From contig JASFXZ010000008.1 in the NCBI GenBank assembly GCA_032209605.1, positions 1,116,001-1,180,000 on the forward strand: a stretch of DNA of 64,000 nucleotides, read 5' to 3'. The position numbers were made by a program, and so were the translations under genes. This document shows positions 25,501 to 34,778 of the stretch, piece after piece; position 1 is the first letter of the stretch, and each line of letters starts with the position of its first letter. Origin of the DNA: Mactromeris polynyma (lineage: Eukaryota > Mollusca > Bivalvia > Venerida > Mactridae). Under the pieces are notes generated by a model. It searched no databases, was not told where the DNA came from, and saw only the letters and a list, made by a program, of their open reading frames with translations.

Positions 25501-28500
25501 TCCTCGTAGGCAGTGGCAGGTTATGATGACATTGTGAGGATACAAACAACAAACCATATTACAACTTATCAATCAATGTCACTCTTGTAATATTCTTCTG
25601 GAGATAACAAAGGTTTGAAATATTGAATGACTTCAATTTTTCAACATTCACATTAATCAGTCAGTATTCTCTGCTCATCTGTCGGTAACATGGTAATTTC
25701 TGGAAGTCTTCAGAACTCACATAAATTCAAAGCTGATATTTCACAACTCAATTTGGAACAACAAGAATAACTGTATTAATACGTACCACAATAACATGTG
25801 TGACAGTACTCAAAGCATCATCACTTCCCATCAAAGTCCGCAACAAAACCCCATTGGTACAAAATGTTAACAATGTCTTTGGAGAAACTCTGAAAAACAA
25901 CAATTATACTTACACAATTTGCATATTATCAATCAATTACGAATCAACAATTTCAGATAACCTGCAATCAGGTTTTATAAAAAGCAAGAGAGCAACTAAT
26001 TCAATAGGAAATCAGTCAGTCTAGAAACAAAAATCGAAGCTTTAACTCATAGATGAAATTATCAACCACTATGAATTGGATCTTGCTGAAGCAATCTACC
26101 TTTGTGTGATGTTTAATAATCACACATCTACACAGAAATTTGGTTACAGTTTACAAAACTTAGTGACGTAGACATGGGAAAGTGGGAAAGAAAGATAATA
26201 ATGTCAATAGTTATATGTATACATGTATATGTAGAATATAATCACTTTTATTTTCTCATGCCTTATAATCTTAAAATGCAAGAATTGATTTTGCTTTGCC
26301 AGGAGTCTGAAGTCATCCATTGCTATTAGTATTACTCCAATATTCTACATGCAATATACCTGCTTTCCAGTCTGATCTGGAAACCAACAGTTTGGCCAAC
26401 ACTCTCTCCCCTTTCTGCAGCCACTCTATCAGAGATACTGAGGACAGCAATTCTACGAGGCTGAGTACACAATATTCTACATGGTCTATTTGATGCATGA
26501 CAATCATCCAGAATCATCTGAGGCACCTGTTAATATGATTACACATAATATTCAATTGTATATCACCTGATTTACTTAATAATCATCTTCAAGGCTAAGA
26601 AAAATGCAACAATGAAATATAATCATGTCAAAACAATTACTCATATACAGTAGACATTGTACTAGCGACCACCTGTATTAAGTAACTTTTTTTATTTAAT
26701 GTCATAACATCATAGTCATTACTACTAAGTTCTCCATCAGAAATTTACACATGAAAAATTGGAAGCATTAAGTAACAACAATGATTTTACAACTGCAATT
26801 GATTTTACAAGCACAAATGCAATGTGCAATGAATGTCTCAGCAGTAAAAGTTAAACTTTTTGCATCTATGGTTCAAGTCATCACAATTCAACATCCAAAA
26901 TTGTGCAAAATATTTTTATTAAAAAAGTACCTGAGTAGTTTTACCAGATCCTGTTTCTCCCGAGATGAGACATACTTGATTGTCTTGTATAGTACTCAAT
27001 ATAATGTCCCTATATTGGTTAATTGGTAGTGAGTTTGTAAATCCTTTCAAATCAGAATTTCCTCTACTAGGTGGCACCTGTGGTACACCATTGTTTAAAC
27101 GACCAGTGGCAGTGCGGGCAAGCTCCTTGGACACTGAATATATATATATATATACAGTGTTGTCAATAAGAACTGCTGGTTCAAATGGTATTTGGAATGG
27201 ATTAAATTTGCAAAGGTTGCATTTATTGATGTCCAGAACCCCCTAGCTGGTTTGCACTTTTGAACTGAAACTTATTGACAACACGGATATACAGTGCAAC
27301 TTCCCAAGAGCAACAACCTATTTGGATACGCGAAATCTGGTTGCTGATGAGAGACTTTTGCCCTACAGAGTTAAATTGGTAGTATTCTAATCTAACAGCA
27401 TGAAACTTAATAATGTTGTTGTAGAGGTTGTTGCTCAAGATAGGGCCGCTTTGGTAAGGTTGCACATTATTAGATGAGCATCACATAGAAAATGGATCCC
27501 TTTTATGGTCTTATATGAGTTTAAAGCATTTGTTAGAGAGCAGGCATACATTACAACCATGTATTAATGAAAAATAATCTATAGTTCGAATATAAGAATC
27601 AGAAAAGCTATGCTATTTCAGATGAAACAACTCACAGAAGATTTACAACTTATTGTCTCCCTACATTGAACATTTATAACTCAGGTCATTCTAGTCATTT
27701 AATAAAAAAGTTTGTAAGACTTAACATTTGAAAATTTGAACAATAGTTGACATCACCACTAAATACAAGGCCACTGAAATATTAATTTGTCATTTCCAGC
27801 CTGACAAGCCATTTTTAGAATATACTAAATTTTTGTATTCTATATTCATTATAAATAAATAATATCAATAAATAAATACCTTCATTAACTTGGTTCTTGT
27901 CCATATTTGGCATTAACTCTAGACGTTCTTTACTGCTTAATGGATATCTCTGTAACAAGTTTCCAATGTGACTCTTGGAGTTTCTTATAATCTCAAAATG
28001 CACACATTTGCTGTTGCTTGCACTAATCCCTTCCTTCTTCGAAAGAGCAAGGTATCGACTGGCTCCAATCCTGTAACATTTGTAAAATATTAAATTTTTC
28101 AAAATTGTTCATAAGAAATTTTAAGAATGAGATTGTGGGAGAGATTTGTTTCTTGTGAAGGGTCAATGATGATGTTGTTATTATTTATTCAATACAATAC
28201 TCAATTTGATATATTATATAATGCAAACAGTGACGCATAAATATGTCCTGTATGTATTGTTCTTTCAATGTGATTAAAAACACCAATTTGACATTATGTA
28301 CGTATGTTTGCAAACACCCAAATACAACTTACCCTTTACTTTTGTGTTTTAAACCAAAATCATCTCCAATTCTATGGATATAGGCTCGTTCTGTGGCTGT
28401 CAAAGAAGTTGGAAACTCAAGTTCTGAAATAAATGACTGTTTTATGATAAAAGCTACCAAAAAAGTATTCTAGGCTAGTGTCGACTCAAAATAATTCTGT

Positions 28501-29992
28501 TAAGCAATCAACTCAAACTTATTTTTGTTTTATGAACTACATTTCAAATCATAGATATAACAACTGTCACATGCTGCAGACTTGCAGCTATCATTATGAC
28601 AGGTGTTTATTCCATTTACTTTAACAGAAGTGATATGTGCTAGACAAATTGGCTTGTCAAATTTCCACCCGTTGGAAATCATCTTCTTCCGAAAGTCCTG
28701 TGTATCCCTGCTGTTCCCCCCCATGGGGTGATTCTGTCATTTCTCCGACACATAAATCCTGAAATTTCTTCTGAGAAATGACCCCCAACAAATTATTTGT
28801 GTGAAATACATAAGTGCAGATTTGATTTTCACATAAATAATAACCAGTCAACAGATTCACACTTTGAAACTGCTGTTATTGCAGTTGGCATAACATAGTT
28901 ATTAGTTTTATATTGAATGCTATCTGTAATGTGATTAATCCGAGACTTCTCTGACCCTATAGCCTTTTTTTTTTTTTTTTTTGCGGCTTAGGGTCAGAGG
29001 AACTCCTATAGTAAAAACCCGGGGATTACTGAAAACCACACAGTCGTGTACTTTCAACGGTGTATGTGGCGTTTGGTCTCATTTTAAGGGACAGTTAGCC
29101 GAACAAATCGGTAAATTGATATTTAATTTACCAATCTGCAATGATAAAACTGCCCCTTTATCTACTGTAGTTTCATAAAAAAACATTTATGTTATGCAGT
29201 ACCGAAATCGTTACGAAATCGGCCATATTGTTCATTTGCATAATAACGCGGTACTCTCGCGAGGAAAAGTGACGTCATACAAGCGGTGAAGGCATTAAAA
29301 TTCCTCTCGTTTTCGATCACGTGACAGCCAGGTGCTTTGACCCAAATACATATTTACATGAAGAAAATTATTTTTTTAGCTTACTCTGAAAAGGATTGAC
29401 CGTTACAACGTATTCAAGGTTTTCAAAACAAATGTTACGGTTCAGATAGGTTAATTAATATATTGATAATAGATGTATATGCTTGAAATGTTAATCCAAT
29501 GAATGTTTACATAGATATATTGATTTAAAGTTCCTCTCCTGCACGGGAGAGGAAATCCCCGGGTTTTTACTATAGGAAATCCTCTGACCCTAACCAGCAA
29601 CATGAAATATCAAAAATCGTAAAAGGGGCTGGTTTAGGGACAGAGAAGGCTCGGATTATAATGTGATATACAATGTACATCACTACATGTATCATTTTCA
29701 GAAAATATGTTGTATTAATTTATAAATAACCAGGTAAATGGATTAGTTAAATTTAGTACCAACCTTTCTGTGTCTCATTTAAACGAAATCTTTCAATGGC
29801 CAAGTTTATGCCAATCTTCACCTCCTCACTTATACATATAGCTTCGTTAGGTCGAGGACCAACTTCTGGTCGTACTCCCCAGTCCATCTTCTGGCTTTTA
29901 CCGCTTCTATTGCTCTTTCCAGAAGCATTACTGCTTGCACTTGAGGGTCTTGACTGATTACCATTCCCTCCATTCCATTTCTTTGGTGGCAT
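4227..29992 (-). CDS. YTHDC2: YTHDC2-like 3'-5' RNA helicase and m6A reader, 33 coding exons, 1541 aa
   Basis: In animals YTHDC2 is a cytoplasmic RNA helicase that binds m6A RNA and, with MEIOC, drives germ cells into meiosis. Exons in transcript order: 29764-29992, 28333-28423, 27880-28070, 26931-27133, 26360-26526, 25787-25889, 25215-25371, 24493-24547, 23819-23871, 22750-22897, 21895-22049, 21001-21193, 20212-20381, 19508-19595, 18237-18324, 17041-17121, 16225-16307, 15740-15845, 15235-15354, 14299-14464, 13423-13529, 12804-12898, 12343-12519, 11459-11694, 11082-11185, 10437-10532, 9787-9883, 7993-8139, 6982-7205, 6299-6444, 5547-5631, 5034-5184, 4227-4540. All junctions are GT-AG and the sum, 4626 nt, stays in frame to a TAA. 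Domain order is R3H, DEAH helicase, ankyrin insert, HA2/OB, YTH. The ATG has an in-frame TGA three codons upstream. Human YTHDC2 is 1430 aa; the excess is mainly a C-terminal tail. Untranslated exons are not determined. Confidence 0.96.
5452..5500 (+). repeat. SINE body fragment, left arm of inverted pair around exon 31
   Basis: AATCCTGGTGGCGCCACTGACC onward matches the reverse complement of 6209-6257 with about five mismatches in 49 nt. It lies in the intron between exons 31 and 32 of YTHDC2 and lacks the tRNA-like head found in the other copy. Confidence 0.75.
6060..6186 (-). mobile_element. probable tRNA-related SINE fragment in YTHDC2 intron 30
   Basis: On the minus strand it contains a B-box-like GGGTTTGAATCC (plus strand ggattcaaaccc at 6123-6134) followed by SINE-like flanking sequence. 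The A box is poor, so the copy is decayed. Confidence 0.4.
6209..6298 (-). mobile_element. tRNA-derived SINE head directly abutting the exon 30 splice donor
   Basis: On the minus strand it reads GTTGGTGTTTAACGGACCGG, then GGGTTCGAATCCCGG (a perfect RNA polymerase III B box), then the body shared with 5452-5500. Its first bases are the GT donor of YTHDC2 exon 30 (exon ends at 6299). The A-box side is cut by the exon, so it is not a functional tRNA gene. Confidence 0.7.
7235..7427. mobile_element. short Tc1/mariner-type MITE, TIR CAGTCAAACCTG, TA target duplication
   Basis: The ends read TACAGTCAAACCTGTCTGTA and its near reverse complement TTAACACAGGTTTGACTGTA. The element CAGTC...GACTG is flanked by TA on both sides. 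The interior is itself partly palindromic (GGTGGTCTTT motifs) and non-coding. It lies in the intron between exons 28 and 29 of YTHDC2. A decayed relative lies at 22108-22318. Confidence 0.75.
8255..8450 (-). mobile_element. SINE body, 3' portion, in YTHDC2 intron 27
   Basis: It shares the block of 'ggaattaataatcaaccagtact', 'aacttgcccttctacaa' and 'ggtggaggacaaaa' with 20705-20942, 21557-21831 and 34505-34778. The tRNA-like head is missing. Confidence 0.65.
9077..9751. mobile_element. decayed MITE-like element with CAGTC termini
   Basis: The left end CAGTCTCTCGTTATGTCATT pairs with the right end (minus strand CAGTCTACTCTCATTATGAC). It lies in the intron between exons 27 and 28. No transposase coding was seen in the interior. 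Confidence 0.55.
13222..13377. mobile_element. AACCTC/GAGCAACA palindromic repeat, copy 1
   Basis: It begins GCAACCTCTCCTGAGCAACA and ends CAGGTTGTTGCTCAAGACTG, which are inverted relatives of each other. A G-run (gggggaggggggaggggggc) interrupts the middle. Relatives occur at 19203-19280, 27295-27465 and 52150-52290. It lies in YTHDC2 intron 21. Confidence 0.6.
13828..13945. repeat. tandem duplication, ~59 bp, two copies
   Basis: The phrase 'aatgcaaatatattcat' followed by 'tataattttgaagcaaggtg' occurs twice in direct order with a few differences. It is intronic in YTHDC2. Confidence 0.8.
13960..14150. repeat. dispersed repeat of the type common in bivalve genomes
   Basis: The segment 'cacaaaagggccacaactcc', then 'aaccaaaatcgaacctgacatgc', 'caaatttttacatgg' and 'catggacggata' resembles a widespread repeat I recall from bivalve genomic sequence (ggccataactcc...accaaaatcgaacttgacc...gacggacgg). 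The identification is from memory. Confidence 0.45.
14645..14735. repeat. short palindromic element with GGTCTTATTATTGA arm
   Basis: Arms 'caaccttaatattaagaccacc' and 'ggtcttattattgaag' are inverted relatives. Similar arms appear at 6750-6795, 20440-20607, 30264-30295 and 62190-62276. It is non-coding and intronic in YTHDC2. Confidence 0.55.
17843..18016. repeat. 87-bp tandem duplication (two copies plus a stub)
   Basis: Copies start at 17843 and 17930 with 'catatcttaggttcatgaaa'; a third partial start (catatcg) is at 18017. The copies are almost identical, so the duplication is recent. It lies in the YTHDC2 intron between exons 15 and 16 and inflates short open frames on both strands. Confidence 0.9.
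19203..19280. mobile_element. AACCTC/GAGCAACA palindromic repeat, copy 2
   Basis: Begins 'tgcaacctctcaaaagcaac' and ends 'gttgttgctctagacaggtt', matching the element at 13222-13377. Intronic in YTHDC2. Confidence 0.55.
19340..19455 (-). mobile_element. tRNA-derived SINE head
   Basis: On the minus strand an A box (TTAGCTCAATGCTAGG) is followed by a B box (GGTCCATGTTCGATTCTT) at normal tRNA spacing. It cannot fold as a full tRNA and continues into SINE-like sequence. It lies in the YTHDC2 intron between exons 14 and 15. Confidence 0.65.
20440..20607. mobile_element. palindromic MITE-like element, TACAGTAAAACC / GGTCTTATTATCGAGG
   Basis: The left end 'ttacagtaaaaccttactta' and the right end 'ggtcttattatcgaggtttt' are inverted relatives of one family found several times in the window. 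No coding sequence. It lies between exons 12 and 13 of YTHDC2. Confidence 0.55.
20705..20942 (-). mobile_element. tRNA-derived SINE, decayed head
   Basis: It shares 'ggaattaattatcaaccagttct', 'aacttgccctt' and 'ggacatgacctgcccagcc' with the fuller copy at 21557-21831. The B-box region is degraded. Confidence 0.6.
21557..21831 (-). mobile_element. near full-length tRNA-derived SINE
   Basis: On the minus strand: A box TAAGCTCAGTGGTTAGAG (21801-21818), B box region GGTCTGGGTTCATTTCC (21764-21780), an internal body, then a 3' tail AAACAAAACAAACAAA near 21557. This is the best template in the window for the family. It lies between exons 11 and 12 of YTHDC2 in the sense orientation. Confidence 0.75.
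22108..22318. mobile_element. decayed relative of the CAGTCAAACCTG MITE
   Basis: The segments 'gtttaacctgggaacaacag', 'ggtggcctttgtttgtagac' and, at the far end, 'gcaggtggtcgctatttaatg' and 'cagcacaggttgattcgaga' match the order of motifs in the 7235-7427 element. Confidence 0.45.
23819..27133 (-). other. YTHDC2: YTHDC2 exons 4-9: RecA1 helicase lobe
   Basis: Exon 4 ends with the Walker A motif GETGSGKTTQ (residues 229-238). Exon 5 carries CTQPRRIAV (motif Ia) and ERGESVGQTVGFQIRLES. Exon 6 carries LLTFCTNGVLLRTLM. Exon 7 opens exactly at the DEVH box (329-332) and contains the motif III sequence MSATLN (S361-T363). Exons 8 and 9 finish with EEYFLEDILKWTGYTNRK. Catalytic residues for ATP binding and hydrolysis look intact, so this copy should be an active DExH ATPase. 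The exon 4 acceptor is preceded by a TA dinucleotide run instead of a normal pyrimidine tract. Confidence 0.95.
27138..27154. repeat. (TA)n microsatellite at the exon 4 acceptor of YTHDC2
   Basis: 'aatatatatatatatatata' lies immediately beside the acceptor (exon right end 27133). On the transcript strand the acceptor is preceded by (TA)n and TTCAG, not by a C/T tract. Confidence 0.85.
27157..27284. mobile_element. 128-bp foldback element
   Basis: Perfect 14-bp inverted ends GTGTTGTCAATAAG (27157-27170) and CTTATTGACAACAC (27271-27284), with weaker pairing further in. It is non-coding and sits right after the (TA)n run in YTHDC2 intron 3. Confidence 0.7.
27295..27465. mobile_element. AACCTC/GAGCAACA palindromic repeat, copy 3
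   Basis: Begins 'tgcaacttcccaagagcaac' and ends 'ggttgttgctcaagatag...aaggttgcac', inverted relatives as in the other copies. Confidence 0.55.
27880..29992 (-). other. YTHDC2: YTHDC2 exons 1-3: low-complexity N-terminus and R3H domain
   Basis: Exon 1 encodes a basic, Ser/Asn/Gly-rich start (MPPKKWNGG...) followed by the first R3H helix (EEVKIGINLAIERFRLNET). Exon 2 continues it with ERAYIHRIGDDFG, giving the R-x3-H signature at R89 and H93; exon 3 adds the KGIGASRYLALSKK segment. R3H domains bind single-stranded nucleic acid and are the N-terminal module of YTHDC2 and Drosophila Bgcn. The exon 1 donor is the non-consensus GTTGGT. Intron 1 (28424-29763) contains a foldback transposon. Confidence 0.93.
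28927..29667. mobile_element. non-autonomous foldback DNA transposon with 9-bp target duplication
   Basis: The element spans 28936-29658. Its ends are TAATCCGAG and CTCGGATTA, flanked on both sides by the direct repeat TAATGTGAT (28927-28935 and 29659-29667). Each end is itself a hairpin: 'ctctgaccctatagcc', an 18-T run, then 'gcggcttagggtcagagg' on the left, and 'cctctgaccctaaccagc' to 'ggctggtttagggacagag' on the right. Inside these is a second inverted pair, CTATAGTAAAAACCCGGGGA and its complement. The core has no transposase. A 9-bp duplication would fit the Mutator group, but that is tentative. It lies in YTHDC2 intron 1. Confidence 0.88.
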
Positions 29993-31134
29993 TATTTCTC
30001 AATCACCCACAAGTCTCATATGACATAGATCTGTTAGTCTAGAATAATGAAATGTGAAATTAATATAATATATATCCCTTGTTTCTTGGCTATTCAGTCT
30101 AATCTGAGATTCTAGTTGTTTCACGAGTTTGGGAATAATGCTATAAATGCCAAAATCCGAAATCAATGCATGTTTATTGGAAGCATTTAAAATTAATAAC
30201 AAAGTAAACAAACTGTTAGCATTAAATATATGACATTCATCACATAATTAAATTATTCTTTATGTTGTTTATTCAACCTCAATATTAAGACCAGCAAATA
30301 AACATTACTGCCCATTCATATTAATAAAATGTTATACTACAGTTAGTTATTTTTTTACTTTGTGAAATACTGCACCAGTGGATTATCCAAATATTTCAGA
30401 AATGAAAGTAGATCAGCACGATAGTTCTAAGCGTGAAGTTGCACCACTTGGTGCGACTGATTGCACGAATAAAGATGATAGGAGTTCTTTAAATCCGGTA
30501 ATACATCAAGTAAACCCACGAATACTTCTGTGTAAACTGTTGTGAAACTATGTCACGGAATTTACATGTATCATTTTCAGAAAATACATTGACATCCGTA
30601 GTGAGGTTTTATCCGAAATACTATTACACTTCTAACATAACATTATTCCTTCAGTCAGTTCAGATAAAACGAAGTTCCCGATCTTTAACTTCAGTATGAA
30701 GAATAAAATTGCAAATGTTGATGCATTCTCATTAAAGCACCGTTAGTGACAAATAGAATTCAATCACTGATGCTTTCATAAGAAGTCGTCTGAATGACCC
30801 GCAGAATGAATTTTTGTTTTACCACTCGCTGTAATGGAAGTAAGATAAACCTATACCATACTGTACGTCGCACGAAGGCTACGAGCGACGATATGTAAGC
30901 ATCTGTAAAGTCTTTTATACGCATGTGAATAACGAGCAAACGTGCTACATGCAAAAGTTAAATCACATTACTGTACACAAAAATTAAATCTATATTAATT
31001 TCACGGACCTATATCTATATACCTATATAGGTCCGTGTTAACGTGTCTAACTAACACAGGCCTATGCGCTACGTTTGTTGCTCTCATCTAAGACCTTTGC
31101 TCGCACGAACTTAAAGGCGTCAAAAAGACACACA
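29993..31134. other. upstream region of YTHDC2
   Basis: It holds the YTHDC2 promoter and 5' UTR, whose start I cannot place. A partial palindromic-element arm (caacctcaatattaagacca) lies at 30264-30295. There are no other genes. Confidence 0.4.
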
Positions 31135-32350
31135 TTATAATAATAATAATAATTCTTTATTAAATCGGCTCATAAGTAATTCAAAATTTAAGTAGGTATC
31201 TTCGACTTTACATGGCTTATGTTGATGTTGGTGTTTTTCATTGCTTCATATTGTGCTGTCCATTGTTTGTCCATGTGTGTCGAAGTATTAATTAGGTTGG
31301 CCATTTGGAGTTTTTATTAAGCTGCCCTCCTCTTCTCTATGCATTACGTACTTATCATTGGGCGTATAGGTCTATCAACTTAATTATTCCTTCTCTTTTA
31401 TCAGTTCGATTTCGCCAAGCTTCTTTATTATGTATATGACGTCATTTTGGCAGTAACAAGGAAACTTCTTTATATTAATGTTATTATGACACTTAATCCT
31501 TCATTGGTATAGTCGTATATTTGTTTCGTTTTCTCAATATACATTTGTACATATCATTTTGTATTTTATTTTTTAATTGTCTTTAAATCCCTATAATCAC
31601 TAGATTCTAGATCTTTTTAAGATTATCTCTAAGTAGTATTTTTTGCGGTTGATTTTACATTATAAGGTTATTGATTTACTATTTTGAGGTTATTTCACAT
31701 TCTGATGTAAATAATTTAGTTACTGAGAGCAAGGTCAATCTAAGTCTGATCGTTTCTTAGTACTAGATTATACACAATATAAAATAATGTGTATTAATCT
31801 CTATTTTATAATTCAAGTGTTGAATTCTTCTTTTAGTGGATCCTTTACATTTTTGTCTCCTATTCGTACATTTTTATGATTTTGCCTTAATTTCATATGT
31901 TATTCTGGTGGAAGGCAGTTCGTTAGCACCTCTAACGTGTCTGTTCTAGTGCTATATATGTATTCACTGGCTCTTAGCATGGCTCGGCACTGAACAGCTC
32001 CAAATATTTCGTGTACAAGTCTGAAGGTGTAACTAATACTGCTGCACCATAGTCCATTATTGGAAGTACCATGCTCTAATACATAGGCATGCATGTATAT
32101 AGATTGAAAGCAACCAGTATTTTTACCAATAAATCTGTCCAACATATTCCAGGCTCTGAATGCAGCCGCACTTTTGTCTTTAATATGCTAGTCAAATTTG
32201 AAGTCCTCGTCAATTGTTATACCTAATACATTGTACTTCGTTTGTGACTTACAGTATTTTTCTGATTCCGAGTGTTATTGAAGTAGGAGCTATTTTGTAT
32301 TGCCGAATACTAATGCATATGTTTTTCTGGTGCAATACTTTTTGCGCGAA
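31135..32350 (-). mobile_element. 5'-truncated, frameshifted LINE copy with (ATT)n tail
   Basis: On the minus strand, KYCKSQTKYNVLGITIDEDF (about 32200-32260), then SAAAFRAWNMLDRFIGKNTG, then, after a frameshift, MVLPIMDYGAAVLVTPSD match the C-terminal part of LINE ORF2 (YLGIxLDExLxF..., PIMDYGAAVWG). A stop codon interrupts the first block. The minus strand continues to an AATAAAG signal and a run of ATT at 31138-31155, typical of a LINE 3' end. The copy is inactive. Confidence 0.7.
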
Positions 32351-33276
32351 ATGCATCGGTTAAAAAGTTAATACACCGGTTATCTGGTTATCAGTACAAA
32401 CAGTATAATTATGTGGAACTTCGACGCATGCTTGTGGAAGGCTGTGCGCTTTGCATGTCGCATTTCGTGCGTGACTTCTATAACAAGCATTTCCTTTCAG
32501 AGGACTAGGCATAGAAACGAATAGTTTGAATATTCATAAAAACAAAATCCGTCCGTTTCTGAAAGAATTTTCTATGGTGGCAGCGCATAATTATCAATAA
32601 CTAATAAGGGAGATAACCATGCAGTCTGTATCTAAAGTGGTTGTTCCTACTACTCTCCCAATTGGACATATGAAAGTCAAGTGTCGCAGGACTAACAAAG
32701 TTCTATGAATATAAAAGGCTGTCGTTGTGCACCAATAATCTTTTAAACAGGTCGGCCTAAATTCCATAGGATACCACATGGCTTTTCTAATTGGACTGAA
32801 ATGTTACTTTAAACCAATTGAATTATTTAAGAACTTTATTTAAAAAAAATCATGACAGTAGATATATACAATCATGTAAACGTCCACATACATATAGGTT
32901 TCATTCTCCTATCAGTGCCGACTGCGATCACCTTTTGAACGTTTTCTTTTTCAGGACTTTTCGCCGTAACAGTTGCCTTATTTATCACAGAGAATTCGCT
33001 ATCCTTTGACGTTATGAAGGTGACTTTCTGTTTTCATTTTGAGTCCATCAAGCATCTTTTCCTGTTGGCTCTTACATCGTCAGATAGCATCATGCACAAA
33101 ATAATTTTGTTGTTAATTCGTGGGAACGAAGATGTAATTTCCCTGTTCATGCAATGTATTTCGATAGTTCATATAGTGCACTTCAATCACATTGTAATTT
33201 GTTACGATTAGACCTTTGTTCGTTGTGGCATCCAATATACTGCAATTTTTAAAAAAATATTGCCGATGGACTCATA

Positions 33277-33560
33277 TTAGCCCAATTTTTGTTTTGTTTA
33301 ATTTTTCTTGTTGGTAAAAAGACATACATGTCAAGTCAAATTTCAGTTTGTCACTGAAGTATTTATGCGGTTTCGGCTCAGAATCTGATCGAACTTTGGG
33401 AAAAACATGTTCAATGACTGTTTTCAAGGCTTTTTAATCGTCGTAACAGAATTCAAGTGGTTCGAAAATCCTGAAATCCCGGCTCATTTCCAAGTCTATA
33501 ATGTCTGAGTCCAAGGCTGTGGCGACGTGTGATTTGTAGGTTGGGTATGTAGCGTCTTTG
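33277..33560 (-). pseudogene. possible decayed coding remnant of unknown origin
   Basis: On the minus strand one frame stays open for about 90 codons with a single stop: LDSDIIDLEMSRDFRIFEP..., a TAA, then KALKTVIEHVFPKV. The composition looks protein-like, but I cannot name a family and there are no clear splice sites. It could be a fossil transposase or chance. Confidence 0.22.
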
Positions 33561-34504
33561 TGCAGACGAAATGATCCGAGGAATATTGTGCTTGTGTTTT
33601 TGTCTTTACACATAATTCCAATGGATGACGAATTTGCCGGGTTGCTTCAGGAAATAATTGAAGTAGGGATGTCAACGAATGGCCATTTTGGTATTCGAAC
33701 ATTCGACCTTCTTATTTAATAATAATACATTTGAAACTCGAAGTTTAACTTTATGCTTATCAATTTTGTGTTTTAAACTGATCACTCAAATTGTAAAAAT
33801 CCCCGCGATTAATACTAATAATTTCAGGGCCTAAGTGTCATCACCAGATAGTTATATCTCTCTTGCCCCCAAATATACAACATAACATGTCAATTAACAC
33901 CTGTAGATAATATTGTCACGCGTAAAATGTCATTCAATGCGACAATGCCCATCTGTGAAATTTAATACACATTCATTCAGCTTTTATATTGAAAATATAC
34001 ATTTATCGAATATTCGAATGCCGAATTAGTATTCGAATATTCGAACGTTCAAACGTCAGGAGTGTAACATATGATTTAAGAAACTTCCTGTTGCAACACT
34101 TTGCACGTATGGATGACTGTTAAGCATTTGTATAATCTCGAGTATTTCGTCGGCGATATTTCCTTTACTGGTATTGTACGCATTTTGTTTTTAAGGTTTC
34201 ATGAATGTAAAATGACGAGGCCTGCAGGTCGTTGAGTTGCTTAATTGGCGGTAAATTTCTCTAGGTTTATGTGCATGTATTTTGTCATTCACTCTTTCCA
34301 CAGTCTTTGAGTGGGTGCTTATATACTTGAGATCAGCCCCATTGCCTACAACTACTTATACTTCTCATCTTATTCTAGGTCATGATATGCTTAATTTATG
34401 AACGTTCTGGTAAGAACTAGGTTTGCTGGTGTCACATACAGAAGCCTGTATGACCAATGTCATTCTTTTTTAAGTCTTGGATATAAAATAAGATCTGCTT
34501 TGTT

Positions 34505-34778
34505 TGTTTGTATTTATTTAATGCTGTTTCTAAATAGTATTTCAGTTATATACGACGGTCAGATAACCTAACCAGCACCCCTCGGTCACCCACCAGTATT
34601 AGCCCGCTCCTCCGCAAGCAACTGACAAGTTGTCCACATAAATTCGAGTTCAGAGGTGGAGGACAAATGACTTCAGTCAAACTCTTCATGGAAGAACACA
34701 TGCCTTGCCAAAGTTTCGAACCCATGACCTCTAGATGAGCAGTCGAGCGCTCTATCAAGTGAGCTAATTGGGCTGGCT
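34505..34778 (-). mobile_element. tRNA-derived SINE with intact A and B boxes
   Basis: On the minus strand the A box TAGCTCACTTGATAGAGCG (34748-34766) and the B box GGTCATGGGTTCGAAACTT (34711-34729) are well preserved. The body matches the intronic copies, and the end near 34505 is T/A-rich. It is intergenic. Confidence 0.75.
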
